NCBI GenBank assembly: GCA_900317835.1
Contig: ONIL01000004.1
Coordinates: 1 to 64,000, forward strand
Source of the DNA: an uncultured Prevotellaceae bacterium
Lineage (GTDB): Bacteria > Bacteroidota > Bacteroidia > Bacteroidales > Muribaculaceae
Length of the DNA: 64,000 bases
Direction: 5' to 3'
The position numbers and the translations under genes were made by a program. Below, piece after piece: positions 1 to 9,487 of this stretch. Positions within the stretch are counted from its first letter, which is position 1; every line of letters starts with the position of its first letter. The notes beneath the pieces are model-generated. The model ran no database searches and was not told the origin of the DNA. It saw nothing but the letters and a program-made list of their open reading frames with translations.

Positions 1-25
1 GTGAACGAGAGATTTTTGGAAAGGG

Positions 26-56
26 TTGCATATAGGAGTGTTTTTGTGTACATTTG
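26..56 (+). promoter_or_regulatory. Promoter of the esterase gene
   Basis: A TTG (26-28) and a TACATTTG -7 box (49-56) are separated by 20 bp, the usual Bacteroidetes spacing. The predicted transcript start is about 15 nt before the ATG at 78. An alternative in-frame start at 54 would lie inside the -7 box, so this promoter decides the start. Confidence 0.65.
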
Positions 57-77
57 CGGCAAGAAAACGATAAAGGC

Positions 78-1400
78 ATGAAATCAAGACTTCTTTTCCT
101 TATCATCTGCCTGGCGGCCATGTTACAGGCATCTGCTGGGCACGTGCTCATTGACGGGGTGTTGGATCAGTCGAAATACTGGTCAGGAACGGTCCACACA
201 TTCCAGGTCTATGTCCCCGACCAGTATGACGGCAAGCGCCCGGCGGCACTCTATGTGGGCCTCGATGGTGTGTTGTGCCATGCCCCAGAGGTGATGGACT
301 CGCTCATCGCGGCCAAGAAGATGCCCGTGACCATCGGCGTGTTCCTGCAACCAGGCGTTGTCAAGGGCAGCGATGGCACTGTGCTGCGTTATAACCGCTG
401 CTATGAGTTCGACTCGACGAGTGACTCTTTTGTCCGTTTTCTCGAGGAGGAGGTTCTGTCCGCCGTTGAGCAGTTGACCACTTCCAAGGGCAAACCCATC
501 CGCTTGTCGCGCCGTCCCCAGGACCGCATGATTTTCGGCCTGAGCAGTGGCGGCATTGCGGCCTTCAATGCCGCATGGCACCGTCCCGACCTGTTCGGCA
601 AGGTGTTTACGGGTGTGGGCACCTTTGTGGCGATGCGCGGCGGCAACGACCTGCAGGCGCTGGTCAGGAAGACCGAGCCCCTGCCCTTGCGGGTCTTCAT
701 CCAGGACGGCAGCAACGACGTGTGGAATCCGCTGTTCGGCCACTGGTATGAGGGGAACCAGATGCTGGCAAGCGCGCTGCAGTTTGCTGGCTATGACGTG
801 CAGTGCGACTGGAGTGATGGCGGCCACAACGTCACGCGCTCAACCGAAATTTTCCCTCAAGTGATGGAGTGGATGTGGCGCGACTGGCCCGCACCGCACA
901 CCCTGGGCAAAACCGGTAACGATTTCCTGCAGGCCTTGCTGGTGGAGGATGACAATGGCTGGACCAAGATCAGCGGCGGCGTGAACAAGGAACCCGTGAA
1001 GCGCATCATCTATCCCGACTTGACTATTGTGGCATGGACCCAAGACGAGGCCGAGAACTTCGTGTGGCAATTCATCATGCAGGACAGCCGCCTGACTTGT
1101 GGCGAACCCTTCTACTGGCTCCACAACGATGACCCGACCGAGTCCCTAGAGGTGAGAACCATTACCTTTGACGGCAACGGCAACTTGTGGGTTGCCACGA
1201 GGATGGGCATCCAGATTTGTGACCAGAACGGCCGCGTGCGTGCCATCCTGCGACTGCCTTTGGGCTGTAGCCCCGTCAACGAGATCATCATCGGCAACGG
1301 CACTGTCACCCTGAGCACCGACGAAGCGACATGGCAACGCCGCTTCAATGTCACGGCGCCCACTCCTGGAGTGCGCCCGCCCAGCCAGGGTCAAGGATAA
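78..1400 (+). CDS. Secreted esterase with C-terminal propeller-like region
   Basis: Probable exported carboxyl esterase of the alpha/beta-hydrolase (enterochelin/feruloyl esterase-like) type, 440 aa from the ATG at 78. Residues 1-21 are a signal peptide (MKSRLLFLIICLAAMLQASA). The esterase domain spans about residues 25-275 with the nucleophile motif GLSSGG (Ser near 156), an acidic stretch FIQDGSND and a late histidine in DGGHN, consistent with a catalytic triad. Residues about 290-435 form a second region with NLWVATRMGIQICD, which resembles one or two blades of an SMP-30/gluconolactonase-type propeller but is too short for a full one. The substrate is unknown; carbohydrate ester removal is plausible for this lineage. 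It has its own promoter and lies apart from the carbohydrate loci further right. Confidence 0.75.
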   Translation: MKSRLLFLIICLAAMLQASAGHVLIDGVLDQSKYWSGTVHTFQVYVPDQYDGKRPAALYVGLDGVLCHAPEVMDSLIAAKKMPVTIGVFLQPGVVKGSDGTVLRYNRCYEFDSTSDSFVRFLEEEVLSAVEQLTTSKGKPIRLSRRPQDRMIFGLSSGGIAAFNAAWHRPDLFGKVFTGVGTFVAMRGGNDLQALVRKTEPLPLRVFIQDGSNDVWNPLFGHWYEGNQMLASALQFAGYDVQCDWSDGGHNVTRSTEIFPQVMEWMWRDWPAPHTLGKTGNDFLQALLVEDDNGWTKISGGVNKEPVKRIIYPDLTIVAWTQDEAENFVWQFIMQDSRLTCGEPFYWLHNDDPTESLEVRTITFDGNGNLWVATRMGIQICDQNGRVRAILRLPLGCSPVNEIIIGNGTVTLSTDEATWQRRFNVTAPTPGVRPPSQGQG

Positions 1401-1474
1401 GCGCAAGAATGCAAAAACTCAAGTGCTCCATTCAAAAAATGGGAGTCAAGAACCGACAAGTAAAAACTTATTCT

Positions 1475-1482
1475 TACCTTTG
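1475..1482 (+). promoter_or_regulatory. -7 box before the Rel gene
   Basis: TACCTTTG matches the Bacteroidetes -7 consensus TAnnTTTG and lies 26 nt before the first ATG at 1509. No good -33 TTG is seen at the expected distance. Confidence 0.5.
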
Positions 1483-1508
1483 TAGTTTAAACAAAACGCT
1501 TGAGATCC

Positions 1509-3743
1509 ATGATGCAGAACAACAACATATCCCCGCAGGACGAGGATCAGATGATTGACCAGGCCTATCAAAACCTGCTAAACGGCTATCTATCAAGTAA
1601 TCACCGCAAGAAGGTGGAGATTATTGAGAAGGCCTATAAGTTCGCGCGCGATGCCCATCAGGGCATCCGTCGCCGCTCAGGTGAGCCCTATATCATGCAT
1701 CCGCTGGCCGTGGCAACCATCGTGAGCCAGGAAATCGGACTGGGCTCAACGAGCATCAGCGCGGCACTGCTGCATGACGTGGTTGAGGATACGGATTATA
1801 CCGTCGAGGATATCGAGGCGCAGTTTGGCAAGAAAATAGCGCGCATCGTTGACGGCCTGACGAAAATTTCGGGCGGCATCTTCGGTGACCAGGCTTCGTT
1901 GCAAGCCGAGAACTTCCGCAAGCTGCTGCTGACGATGAGCGAGGACATCCGCGTCGTGCTCATTAAGATGGCCGACCGCCTGCACAACATGCGCACCTTG
2001 TCGTCGATGCCACCCAACAAGCAGTACAAGATTGCAGGCGAGACGCTCTATATCTATGCCCCGTTGGCCCACCGCCTGGGTTTGTATGCCATCAAGACCG
2101 AACTCGAGGACCTGAGTTTCAAGTATAACCATCCTGCTGAGTATGAGCGCATCAAGGAACAGATTGCCGCCAGCGAGGAGGGCCGTAACGAGCTGTTTGC
2201 ACGCTTCTCGGCACCGATCCGCGAGCGCCTGGACAACATGGGCCTCAAGTATGAATTCTACACGCGTGTGAAGTCATGCTACTCGATTTGGAACAAAATG
2301 CAGACCAAGCACATCCCGTTCGACGAGGTGTATGACCTGTATGCGGCCCGCATCGTGTTTGACTGTGGGGACGAGAGTTCCGCCAAGCGTGTGTGCTGGA
2401 ACATCTATAACGAGATTACCGAGGTCTATACCAAGCATCCCGACCGCGTGCGTGATTGGCTCACCACGCCCAAGGTGAACCAGTACCAGGCCCTGCACGT
2501 CACCGTGATGGGCCCCGACGGCAACTGGGTGGAGGTGCAGATCAGGAGCCGCAAGATGGACGAGATTGCCGAGCGAGGCTTTGCCGCACACTGGAAATAC
2601 AAGATTGGCGAGGGCGAGGAAGAGGAAGAACTCTCCAAGTGGCTGAGTACCATTACCGACATCCTCAAGGAGCCCGAGCCCAATGCCATCGACTTCCTGG
2701 ACACACTGAAACTCAACTTGTTTGCCAGCGAGATCATCGTTTTCACGCCCAAGGGCGAGGCCATGAAGCTGCCTAAAGGCTCATCGGTGCTCGACTTGGC
2801 CTTCACCTTGCACACCGACTTGGGAACGCATTGCATCGCTGGAAAAGTCAACCACAAACTGCGTCCCCTGTCCTACAAGATGGCCAGTGGCGACCAGGTT
2901 GAAATCCTGACCAGTAATACCCAGAAGCCCAAGGCCGAATGGGAGAAATTTGTCATCACTGCCAAGGGCAAGGCCCGTCTCAGGGCCGCCCTGCGTCATC
3001 AGCGCCGTCTTATTATCGAGGAGGGTGAGAAACGCTTCATGAACTTCCTGAAGGAGCACAACACTGAATTCAGCAACGAACTGCTTTCTCAGGCTATCGG
3101 TCGCCAGCGTGTCGCCGGCAAGGAGGAACTGTTTTTCATGATTGGCAATGACGAGATCACGCTCAACGAGGAGATAATCAGCAAGAAGGAGCAAGGCCTT
3201 CGCTTCAACTGGTGGCGTCGCAACCCCTTCAAGGGCAAGGATGAGACCAAAGAGACCACAGTCGAGCCCGCCAAGGCCATCGACACCAAGTCGATTTATC
3301 GTCTTGTCACCGACAGCGAGGGCGTGAGCAACTACCACATCGCTGACTGCTGCCATCCTATTCCAGGCGACGATACTGTGGGATTTATCAACGATAGCGG
3401 TGAGGTCATCGTCCACAAGATGGACTGCGCCACGCTGGCGAGGTTGAAGGCCAGTTACGGCCAGCGGTTGCTGCAAACGTCGTGGGAGGACCACCGAGAC
3501 AAGTTCCTGGCCTCGATCCGCATCGAGGGCATAGACCAGAAAGGCATCCTACAGGCCATCGTCAACATCATCTCGACCAACATGTCCATTAACATGAAGA
3601 AGATGAACGTGACATCAGATCAGGGTGTGTTCCGCTGTGACCTTGACGTGCTCATCAGTGACGTCAAGGCCGTGACAAACCTGTGCCGTGAGATCAAGAA
3701 GGTGAAAGGCATCAACAGCGCTACACGCATGAACAGGCTGTAA
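1509..3743 (+). CDS. rel: Bifunctional (p)ppGpp synthetase/hydrolase (RelA/SpoT family)
   Basis: Long RelA/SpoT homologue, 744 aa, that sets the stringent-response alarmone level. Domains in order: HD hydrolase (about 45-200) with HDVVED near residue 89 and KMADRLHNMRTL, both needed for Mn-dependent (p)ppGpp hydrolysis; synthetase domain (about 240-360) with YDLYAARIVF and VEVQIRSRKMDEIAERG; TGS domain (about 405-470); and C-terminal ACT domain (about 670-744). Both catalytic halves keep their motifs, so it is probably bifunctional. The usual NGYQSLH motif reads NQYQALH here, a small deviation. ATG at 1509 or 1512 may be used; the in-frame TTG at 1500 is unlikely. It is followed 46 bp later by pgpH, so two nucleotide second-messenger enzymes are neighbours. 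Confidence 0.95.
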   Translation: MMQNNNISPQDEDQMIDQAYQNLLNGYLSSNHRKKVEIIEKAYKFARDAHQGIRRRSGEPYIMHPLAVATIVSQEIGLGSTSISAALLHDVVEDTDYTVEDIEAQFGKKIARIVDGLTKISGGIFGDQASLQAENFRKLLLTMSEDIRVVLIKMADRLHNMRTLSSMPPNKQYKIAGETLYIYAPLAHRLGLYAIKTELEDLSFKYNHPAEYERIKEQIAASEEGRNELFARFSAPIRERLDNMGLKYEFYTRVKSCYSIWNKMQTKHIPFDEVYDLYAARIVFDCGDESSAKRVCWNIYNEITEVYTKHPDRVRDWLTTPKVNQYQALHVTVMGPDGNWVEVQIRSRKMDEIAERGFAAHWKYKIGEGEEEEELSKWLSTITDILKEPEPNAIDFLDTLKLNLFASEIIVFTPKGEAMKLPKGSSVLDLAFTLHTDLGTHCIAGKVNHKLRPLSYKMASGDQVEILTSNTQKPKAEWEKFVITAKGKARLRAALRHQRRLIIEEGEKRFMNFLKEHNTEFSNELLSQAIGRQRVAGKEELFFMIGNDEITLNEEIISKKEQGLRFNWWRRNPFKGKDETKETTVEPAKAIDTKSIYRLVTDSEGVSNYHIADCCHPIPGDDTVGFINDSGEVIVHKMDCATLARLKASYGQRLLQTSWEDHRDKFLASIRIEGIDQKGILQAIVNIISTNMSINMKKMNVTSDQGVFRCDLDVLISDVKAVTNLCREIKKVKGINSATRMNRL

Positions 3744-3789
3744 TAGCACCTCAATCAGAAGCAAATAATAACCACCAGATAACTCAAAG

Positions 3790-5895
3790 ATGAAATCTTC
3801 ACGAAAAAGGAATAAACTCATTGTCATCCTGCTGCTCGTGCTGTCGGTGCTCCTGATTGCCACGACGCTGTTCTTCAGCCGTGAGCAGACTCGCACCTAC
3901 AGCTTTAAAGTGGGAACGCCGTGGCTCCATAACCGCCTGGAAGCCAATTTCCAGTTTGACATTGAGCTTGACGAGGCTACACGCAAGCAGGTTACCGACA
4001 GCGTGAACCAGAACTTTGCCAAAATCTACACGTTTGACCACAAGAAGGCTGAACAACAGCAGGCCTTGCTGTCAAGAGCATTGATAGGCCGCCCGGGAGG
4101 GCAGGCGTTGATGCAGGCTGTCATCAAGCTCTACAACGACGGCATCGTGGACAATGATGCGGCCAATGACATCCGCTCAGGCAAGCAACTGCGCTTTCTC
4201 GTGGGCAACAACGAGTTGCAGGTGGTTGATACCCGCAACATGAGGACCGTTCGCCAGGCTTATGCTTGGCTCACCGACACGCTCAAGTCGAATGCTGCTA
4301 TCCAGGAAGCCCTTAAGGCTGTAGACATCAGCAACTACCTCGTTCCCAACATGAAAGTCGATGTCGAGGAGAACGAGAAATGGCTGGGTGAGGACCTGCG
4401 CAATGCCCTGCGCTCACCAGGAACCGTGCAACAGGGCGAGGCCATTATCTCGCGTGGCGAAATTGTTACACCACAGAAGGCTGCCGCCATCGAGAGCTAT
4501 CAGAACGAAATCATCCGCCGCAACAAGAACCGCAATGTTGACCAAACGCTGAATCTGTTGGGCCAGATGCTCATCGTTGCGACACTGATGTTGGCCTTCT
4601 ATTATTTCATGAAACGGTTGCGCAAGCAGGTTTTCAACAACACGCGGCGCATGGTGTTCCTGATTACATTTATTACCCTCTTTTCCATCGCTGTGATGCT
4701 ATGTGTGAGTTTCAAGTACTGGCTGCTGTATCTCATCCCCTTCGGACTAGTGCCAGTCGTCGTGTCATCGTTCTTTGACGATCACACGTCATTCTTTGTT
4801 CACATCGTCACTGTTCTCATCTGCTCGCTTATTGCCAGCAGCCATCAAGCCGAATTCATCATCATGCAGTTCCTGGCAGGCATTATTGCCATCGTGTCGG
4901 TCAAGGAATTGACCAAGCGCACGCAACTTGTGCAATGCGCTGCGTTCATTTTCCTGGCCTATTGCATCACCTATGTGGCGATGACTCTGGTTACCGAGGG
5001 TGACTTCGGGAAAATCGACAAATATTACTTCGGCTATTTCCTCTTTAACTGCATCATCCTCTTCACTGCTTTTTTCATCATCCCGGTTGTCGAAAAACTT
5101 TTCGGCTTCACCTCGTCGATGACGTTGCTGGAACTTGCCGACATCAACAACCCGCTGTTGCGCAAGCTCTCGACCAACTGCCCCGGCACTTTCCAGCACT
5201 CGCTTCAGGTCGCCAACCTGGGTGGCGAGGCCGCTTTGGAAATTGGTGCCAACATGCAGCTCGTGCGTGCTGGAGCCCTCTACCACGACATCGGCAAGAC
5301 CGAGAATCCCGCCTTTTTCACCGAGAACCAGATTGGCGAGAATCCGCATGACCATCTCGTACGTCCTGAAGACAGCGCCAAGATTGTCATTGACCATGTC
5401 ACCAATGGCTTGAAGATAGCCGAGGATTCCGACCTGCCCAAAGTCATCAAGGATTTGATTGCCCAGCATCACGGCAAGGGCATCACACGATATTTCTATT
5501 ACAAAGCCCGTGAAGCGCGTCCCGACGAGGAGGTGGACAAGGCGCCGTTCTCCTATCCAGGCCCCAACCCCCAAACCAAAGAGGCCGCAATCCTGATGAT
5601 GGCCGACGCCTGTGAAGCGGCAACTAAGAGCCTGAATGACCACAGTGAGGAGTCGATTGCCGCGATGGTGAACAAGATTATTGACAGCCAGGTGGCCGAC
5701 GGCTTGCTGCGCGAGGCACCCATCAGTTTCCGTGATGTGGAGACCATCAAGAGGCTGTTTGTGGAACGGTTGCGCACGGCCTATCATGCCCGCGTGTCCT
5801 ATCCGAGTGAAGTCAAGACCGAAGAAACTTCCGACGAGGTCAACACGCCACCGCCCTACAACGGCACCAAGGCCGATGAGGTGAAAAATGGTTGA
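3790..5895 (+). CDS. pgpH: Cyclic-di-AMP phosphodiesterase, 7TM-HD family
   Basis: Membrane HD-domain phosphodiesterase of the PgpH/YqfF type, 701 aa, which hydrolyses c-di-AMP. An N-terminal membrane segment (about 11-30) is followed by an extracytoplasmic 7TMR-HDED-type domain (about 31-255), a block of about seven membrane helices (about 255-440) and a cytoplasmic HD domain (about 460-640). The HD domain shows YHDIGK near residue 498, preceded by a histidine in TFQHSLQVA, then NPHDHL and AQHHGKG, the metal ligands of the family. The C-terminal 30 residues are a hydrophilic tail. The gene is 46 bp after the Rel gene on the same strand with no obvious promoter between them, so the two may be co-transcribed. 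Known biology links c-di-AMP and ppGpp metabolism in other phyla. Confidence 0.93.
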   Translation: MKSSRKRNKLIVILLLVLSVLLIATTLFFSREQTRTYSFKVGTPWLHNRLEANFQFDIELDEATRKQVTDSVNQNFAKIYTFDHKKAEQQQALLSRALIGRPGGQALMQAVIKLYNDGIVDNDAANDIRSGKQLRFLVGNNELQVVDTRNMRTVRQAYAWLTDTLKSNAAIQEALKAVDISNYLVPNMKVDVEENEKWLGEDLRNALRSPGTVQQGEAIISRGEIVTPQKAAAIESYQNEIIRRNKNRNVDQTLNLLGQMLIVATLMLAFYYFMKRLRKQVFNNTRRMVFLITFITLFSIAVMLCVSFKYWLLYLIPFGLVPVVVSSFFDDHTSFFVHIVTVLICSLIASSHQAEFIIMQFLAGIIAIVSVKELTKRTQLVQCAAFIFLAYCITYVAMTLVTEGDFGKIDKYYFGYFLFNCIILFTAFFIIPVVEKLFGFTSSMTLLELADINNPLLRKLSTNCPGTFQHSLQVANLGGEAALEIGANMQLVRAGALYHDIGKTENPAFFTENQIGENPHDHLVRPEDSAKIVIDHVTNGLKIAEDSDLPKVIKDLIAQHHGKGITRYFYYKAREARPDEEVDKAPFSYPGPNPQTKEAAILMMADACEAATKSLNDHSEESIAAMVNKIIDSQVADGLLREAPISFRDVETIKRLFVERLRTAYHARVSYPSEVKTEETSDEVNTPPPYNGTKADEVKNG

Positions 5896-5964
5896 TTCCA
5901 TGCAATAAACAGGCACAAAAGTGTGTTTATTATAACAAAGAAAGACTTGTAAAACAGACCGCTC

Positions 5965-6459
5965 ATGGTGATACAGACCATACTGCTCATTGCAGGCGTG
6001 GCGTGCTTGGCAGCCGCGCTGGTGCTTGTGTTGTGGCCCCGCTGGGTTGCCGCAGTGCCCGCCTATGCCGGATTGTGGCTCATGCATTGGAGTTACTATA
6101 TCTCTGTGCCCTCGTTGACGTTCATCTTCTGGGGTATCGCTACTGCCATCACCATTGGACTGTTTTATCTGTCGCCCAGCGGAGAGCCCGACGGCAACCG
6201 CTCCAGCAACCTGTACATTGGCCTCACCGCCATGGCGGGAGGCATGTTGGGCATCATGTTCGCTGTGCCGCGCATCATGGTGCTGGGTGTCATCCTGGGG
6301 GCCGCGATGGGGCAATTGGCCTACAGCCGCACGCCAGCCGGCAAGTGGATGTTGACACCGTCGGTGCAGTTCTGGCGTTACTTTGCCGCCAAGTGTCTGC
6401 CGGCCATTGTCGCCGTGTCGATCGTGTGCATCGCCATCATGGGAATTGTTATTGACTGA
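5965..6459 (+). CDS. Small integral membrane protein
   Basis: A 164-aa hydrophobic protein with about five predicted membrane helices (residues 1-30, 40-70, 83-108, 110-130 and 142-163) and a short polar loop with PSGEPDGNRSSN. The glycine-rich paired helices (AGGMLGIMF, LGVILGAAMGQ) look like DUF456-type small membrane proteins, but I cannot assign it with confidence. It is 69 bp downstream of pgpH and 18 bp upstream of the DUF4919 gene on the same strand, so it may belong to one transcript. Function unknown. Confidence 0.7.
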   Translation: MVIQTILLIAGVACLAAALVLVLWPRWVAAVPAYAGLWLMHWSYYISVPSLTFIFWGIATAITIGLFYLSPSGEPDGNRSSNLYIGLTAMAGGMLGIMFAVPRIMVLGVILGAAMGQLAYSRTPAGKWMLTPSVQFWRYFAAKCLPAIVAVSIVCIAIMGIVID

Positions 6460-6477
6460 AAAACCGATTAAGTGAAA

Positions 6478-7212
6478 ATGAAACGACTCAGATATATCCT
6501 CACCCTTGCTCTCGCCCTGATTGCGATGGCTCCATGCTGGGCTCAGAATCAGCAACAGATACCCGAGCGCAACCAGCAGAGCAAGTTCGCCATTAAGAAG
6601 GTGGACTTTGACCACGTGCGCGAGGTCATTTCCAATCCCAAGAACGCCTATTACTACCCCAAGCTGATGAAGGCCTATAACAGCAACGACACTACCTTGT
6701 CGATTGAGGCGTGGAGGAACTTCTACTACGGATACACCTTCCAGGAGGATTACAACCCCTTCCGCGAGAGCGTCTATTGCAATGTTGTGGAACAACTCTA
6801 CTACAAGCAGCCCCACTCCCGTGCCGAGTGTGACAGCATCGAGAAGTATGCCGAACTGTCACTGAACGATAATATGTTCGACTTGAACCAGATGAACTTC
6901 TACATCTATGTCCTCAAGGAGAAGAAGAAACACGCCCGCGCTGCCGTGTGCCAGTACCGGCTGGACCGCCTCATTGCTGCCATCATGTCGAGCGGCAAGG
7001 GCACTAAGGAGGAACCATGGGTTGTCATTGCACCCGAGCACGAGTATAATATCATCAACTTCTTGGGTTTTGTCGCGACCGACCACGAGACGCTCGACGG
7101 TGGCATCGACTACATCAAGGTTCAGCCTGTTGCCGGCAAGAGTGCCGAGGGCTTCTACTTTGACATCTCACGCATGATGCAGATTGCCGCCCTCAAGTTC
7201 CCTGACATCTAA
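6478..7212 (+). CDS. DUF4919-type secreted protein
   Basis: A 244-aa protein with a signal peptide (MKRLRYILTLALALIAMAPCWAQ). The mature part contains KNAYYYPKLMKAYNSNDTTL and FYYGYTFQEDYNP, which match the DUF4919 family common in Bacteroidales and of unknown function. Alpha-helical, repeat-like spacing of aromatic residues suggests a TPR-like fold (inference). The ATG at 6478 is preferred over an in-frame GTG at 6472. It is the last gene of the rightward block and ends at a strong hairpin shared with convergent aroQ. Confidence 0.8.
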   Translation: MKRLRYILTLALALIAMAPCWAQNQQQIPERNQQSKFAIKKVDFDHVREVISNPKNAYYYPKLMKAYNSNDTTLSIEAWRNFYYGYTFQEDYNPFRESVYCNVVEQLYYKQPHSRAECDSIEKYAELSLNDNMFDLNQMNFYIYVLKEKKKHARAAVCQYRLDRLIAAIMSSGKGTKEEPWVVIAPEHEYNIINFLGFVATDHETLDGGIDYIKVQPVAGKSAEGFYFDISRMMQIAALKFPDI

Positions 7213-7248
7213 CCCCTCATAGCGATAAACAATCCTTATCATCCATAA

Positions 7249-7284
7249 AAAGTATCCGCTCACTGGATTGTGGGCGGATACTTT
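7249..7284. terminator. Bidirectional hairpin between the DUF4919 gene and aroQ
   Basis: Arms 7249-7263 and 7270-7284 pair over 15 bp (one G-T pair) around a 6-nt loop. A-rich sequence on one side and T-rich on the other suit termination in both directions between the two convergent genes. Confidence 0.8.
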
Positions 7285-7307
7285 ATGTATTATCATGCTT
7301 TGTGGGC

Positions 7308-7736
7308 TTAAGATGATGCTGCGGGCAGTAGGGAGAGGATGGCAAGGCGGTAACTGTCGAGTCCGAAGCCGGCGATGATGCCCTTGCAGACGGGCGACAA
7401 CAGTGACTTGTGGCGGAAAGGCTCGCGGCTGTAGATGTTGCTGATGTGGACCTCGACCACAGGAGCGGTGATGGCGGCGACGGCATCGGCAATGGCGACC
7501 GATGTGTGGGTGTAGCCGCCGGCATTGAGCACGATGCCGCAGTCGTTAAAACCCACAGCCTGCAACCGGTCCACGATTTCGCCCTCGATGTTGCTCTGGA
7601 AGACGTCGATTGTATGTTGCGGGTACTGCTCGACCAGTGCTTGCAGGTATTGGTCGAGTGAGCGGTTACCATAGACCTCAGGCTCACGCACGCCCACAAG
7701 GTTCAGGTTGGGACCGTTGATAATGTGGATGACCAT
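7308..7736 (-). CDS. aroQ: Type II 3-dehydroquinate dehydratase
   Basis: Shikimate-pathway enzyme converting 3-dehydroquinate to 3-dehydroshikimate, 142 aa, the usual size for the type II dodecameric form. Signature residues are visible: INGPNLNLVGVREPEVYG with the catalytic Tyr22, NAGGYTHTS (71-79), EVHISN with catalytic His97, and REPFRHKS after it. The start is at MVIHI; a longer in-frame reading would run into the upstream gene. One base separates it from the MaoC gene stop, so it is the last gene of the rbfA-permease-maoC-aroQ block. Confidence 0.95.
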   Translation of the reverse strand: MVIHIINGPNLNLVGVREPEVYGNRSLDQYLQALVEQYPQHTIDVFQSNIEGEIVDRLQAVGFNDCGIVLNAGGYTHTSVAIADAVAAITAPVVEVHISNIYSREPFRHKSLLSPVCKGIIAGFGLDSYRLAILSLLPAASS

Positions 7737-7737
7737 C

Positions 7738-8199
7738 TTATTTCTTGAAGTAGTACAGGAACGAGGCGATACCTTGAAGGGCGGGTTTGCGCTGTCCCTC
7801 AATTTCCATTTTGAAGTCAATTTCGGCCTTGCAGATGCCGCGCAGGTCGGCGATGTTGTGCAACTTGGTCACAAGACGCACACGGCTGCCGGTGATGACA
7901 GGTTGCCCGAAGCGCATCTTGTCCATGCCGTAGTTGACTTGCATCTCCAGGTTGTTCACCTCGATGATTTGGTTCCACAGGTGGGGAATCAGCGACATGG
8001 TCAGGTAGCCGTGGGCGATGGTGCTGTGATAGGCACTCTCGGCCTTGGCGCGCTCCACGTCCACATGGATCCACTGGTGGTCAAGAGTGGCGTCGGCAAA
8101 CATGTTGATACGTTCTTGGTCCACGGTAAGCCATTCGCTGGCTCCGAGTTCCTCGCCCAGATGTGAGGCGAATTCTTCGTATGAATTAATGGTAAGCAT
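7738..8199 (-). CDS. MaoC-family enoyl hydratase
   Basis: A 153-aa hot-dog-fold protein of the MaoC/R-specific enoyl-CoA hydratase group. The hydratase motif appears as FADATLDHQWIHVDVERA (about residues 34-51), with the Asp and His expected in the active site, followed by HSTIAHGYLTMSLIP. It is a single-domain form like the NodN-type proteins. The substrate is probably an acyl-CoA or acyl-ACP, but the pathway is not clear from context. It sits 23 bp after the permease gene and 1 bp before aroQ, so it is likely co-transcribed. Confidence 0.88.
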   Translation of the reverse strand: MLTINSYEEFASHLGEELGASEWLTVDQERINMFADATLDHQWIHVDVERAKAESAYHSTIAHGYLTMSLIPHLWNQIIEVNNLEMQVNYGMDKMRFGQPVITGSRVRLVTKLHNIADLRGICKAEIDFKMEIEGQRKPALQGIASFLYYFKK

Positions 8200-8222
8200 A
8201 TTATTGTATTAAAGTTGAGTGT

Positions 8223-9455
8223 TTATAGTTTATTAGGGGAGAGGCGTCGGCGCATAATCAGTGCGGTGACGGTGCTGGTGAGCAGGCCGACTGCTGCAAC
8301 GAGTGCAAAGGTGATGAGGACGTCTGTCCATTGCACCTCTACGGGATAGGCGCTGATGATCATGTTGGCGGGATCGCCGCTGAGCCGCAACCAACCGAAT
8401 TGCTGCTGGCACAAGCACAGGACGAGGCCAATAACAACACCTGTGACGGCCCCCACCAGGGTGATGAGCCATCCCTGCAGGACAAAGATGCGTGAAATCT
8501 GGCTGTCGTTGGCACCGAGCGCTCGCAACGTGGCAATGCTCTCATCCTTCTCGATGATGAGCAGTGACAATGTGCTGATGACGTTAAACGTGGCAATAAC
8601 CAGGATAAAGGCCAACAGCAAGAATGCCACCCACTTCTCGATATTAACCAGGCGATAGGCCTCGCGTTGCTGCATCAGGCGGTTTTTCACCTGGTAGCCC
8701 TTTCCTAGCGCGTGTGCCATATTGTCCATCACTTGCTGCTCATTAGCGCCAGGAGCGAGCTTTACCTCGATTTGGGTTGCTTCGCTGTCATAGTCAAACA
8801 GGTCACGCGCCATGTCGAGCGGGACGTATATCAAGTCGGCATCGTAGCTGTTCTGCTGCAACTGGAATATGCCCGAGACGAATAGCGAGTCCTGCCTGAA
8901 TGCTCCCATCGGGTTCGCGATATTGACATGACCCTGCCGTTGCGGCGCGTATAGTCGCACCATGCCCAGGAAGTCGGGCCTTACCATCAGTCTGACGGCT
9001 GGTCCCGCTCCCGCTACGGCGAACCGTGACACCTGGTCCCGCAGTTTCCACTCGCCGTCAACAATGATCGAGTCCATACCGTTCATTGTGTTGTAGTCAT
9101 CAGGAACCCCCTTGAGGCGTACGGGCATCTGCATTTGGGCATACATGGCCAATGCCTGGTCCTCGATGACCGGGATAGCACGTTCCACTCCTGGAATAGC
9201 GCTTATGGCGTCGATGACGCTTTCGGCGTCGTTGACGGTCTTGCCCATGGTAGCGGTGATGGCCACCTGGGGATCAAGCATCGCGAGTTTGCCCATGATG
9301 AGTCCTCTAAAGCCGTTGAACACGCTCAACACGCAGATGAGCGCAGCAGTAGCCACCACGACGCCGCACACAGCGACAATCGAGATGATGTTGACCGCCT
9401 GATGCCCTTTTTTGGACACCAGATAACGCCACGCTATTTTCAACGGCAGACTCAT
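8223..9455 (-). CDS. FtsX/LolCE-type ABC transporter permease
   Basis: A 410-aa membrane permease of the MacB/FtsX/LolE superfamily. The N-terminus has the family start MSLPLKIAWRYLVSKKGHQA followed by the first helix (about 20-48). A large periplasmic domain (about 50-265) precedes three C-terminal helices (about 275-305, 325-350 and 375-398), the 1+3 helix layout of LolC/LolE. These proteins usually work with an ATPase in lipoprotein release; no LolD-like ATPase gene lies nearby. It is downstream of rbfA, an order I recall from other Bacteroidetes genomes, but 209 bp separate them here because a palindromic element intervenes. Confidence 0.9.
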   Translation of the reverse strand: MSLPLKIAWRYLVSKKGHQAVNIISIVAVCGVVVATAALICVLSVFNGFRGLIMGKLAMLDPQVAITATMGKTVNDAESVIDAISAIPGVERAIPVIEDQALAMYAQMQMPVRLKGVPDDYNTMNGMDSIIVDGEWKLRDQVSRFAVAGAGPAVRLMVRPDFLGMVRLYAPQRQGHVNIANPMGAFRQDSLFVSGIFQLQQNSYDADLIYVPLDMARDLFDYDSEATQIEVKLAPGANEQQVMDNMAHALGKGYQVKNRLMQQREAYRLVNIEKWVAFLLLAFILVIATFNVISTLSLLIIEKDESIATLRALGANDSQISRIFVLQGWLITLVGAVTGVVIGLVLCLCQQQFGWLRLSGDPANMIISAYPVEVQWTDVLITFALVAAVGLLTSTVTALIMRRRLSPNKL

Positions 9456-9487
9456 TGTTTTTTATTTTCTAGATGCTCTATGCGGGA

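Noticed and set aside
4789-6816. A 675-codon open frame on the minus strand across pgpH and the next genes
   Set aside because: Shadow of plus-strand genes with strong motifs; the translation has no domain and is His/Gly-rich, as expected from reverse-complement codon bias.
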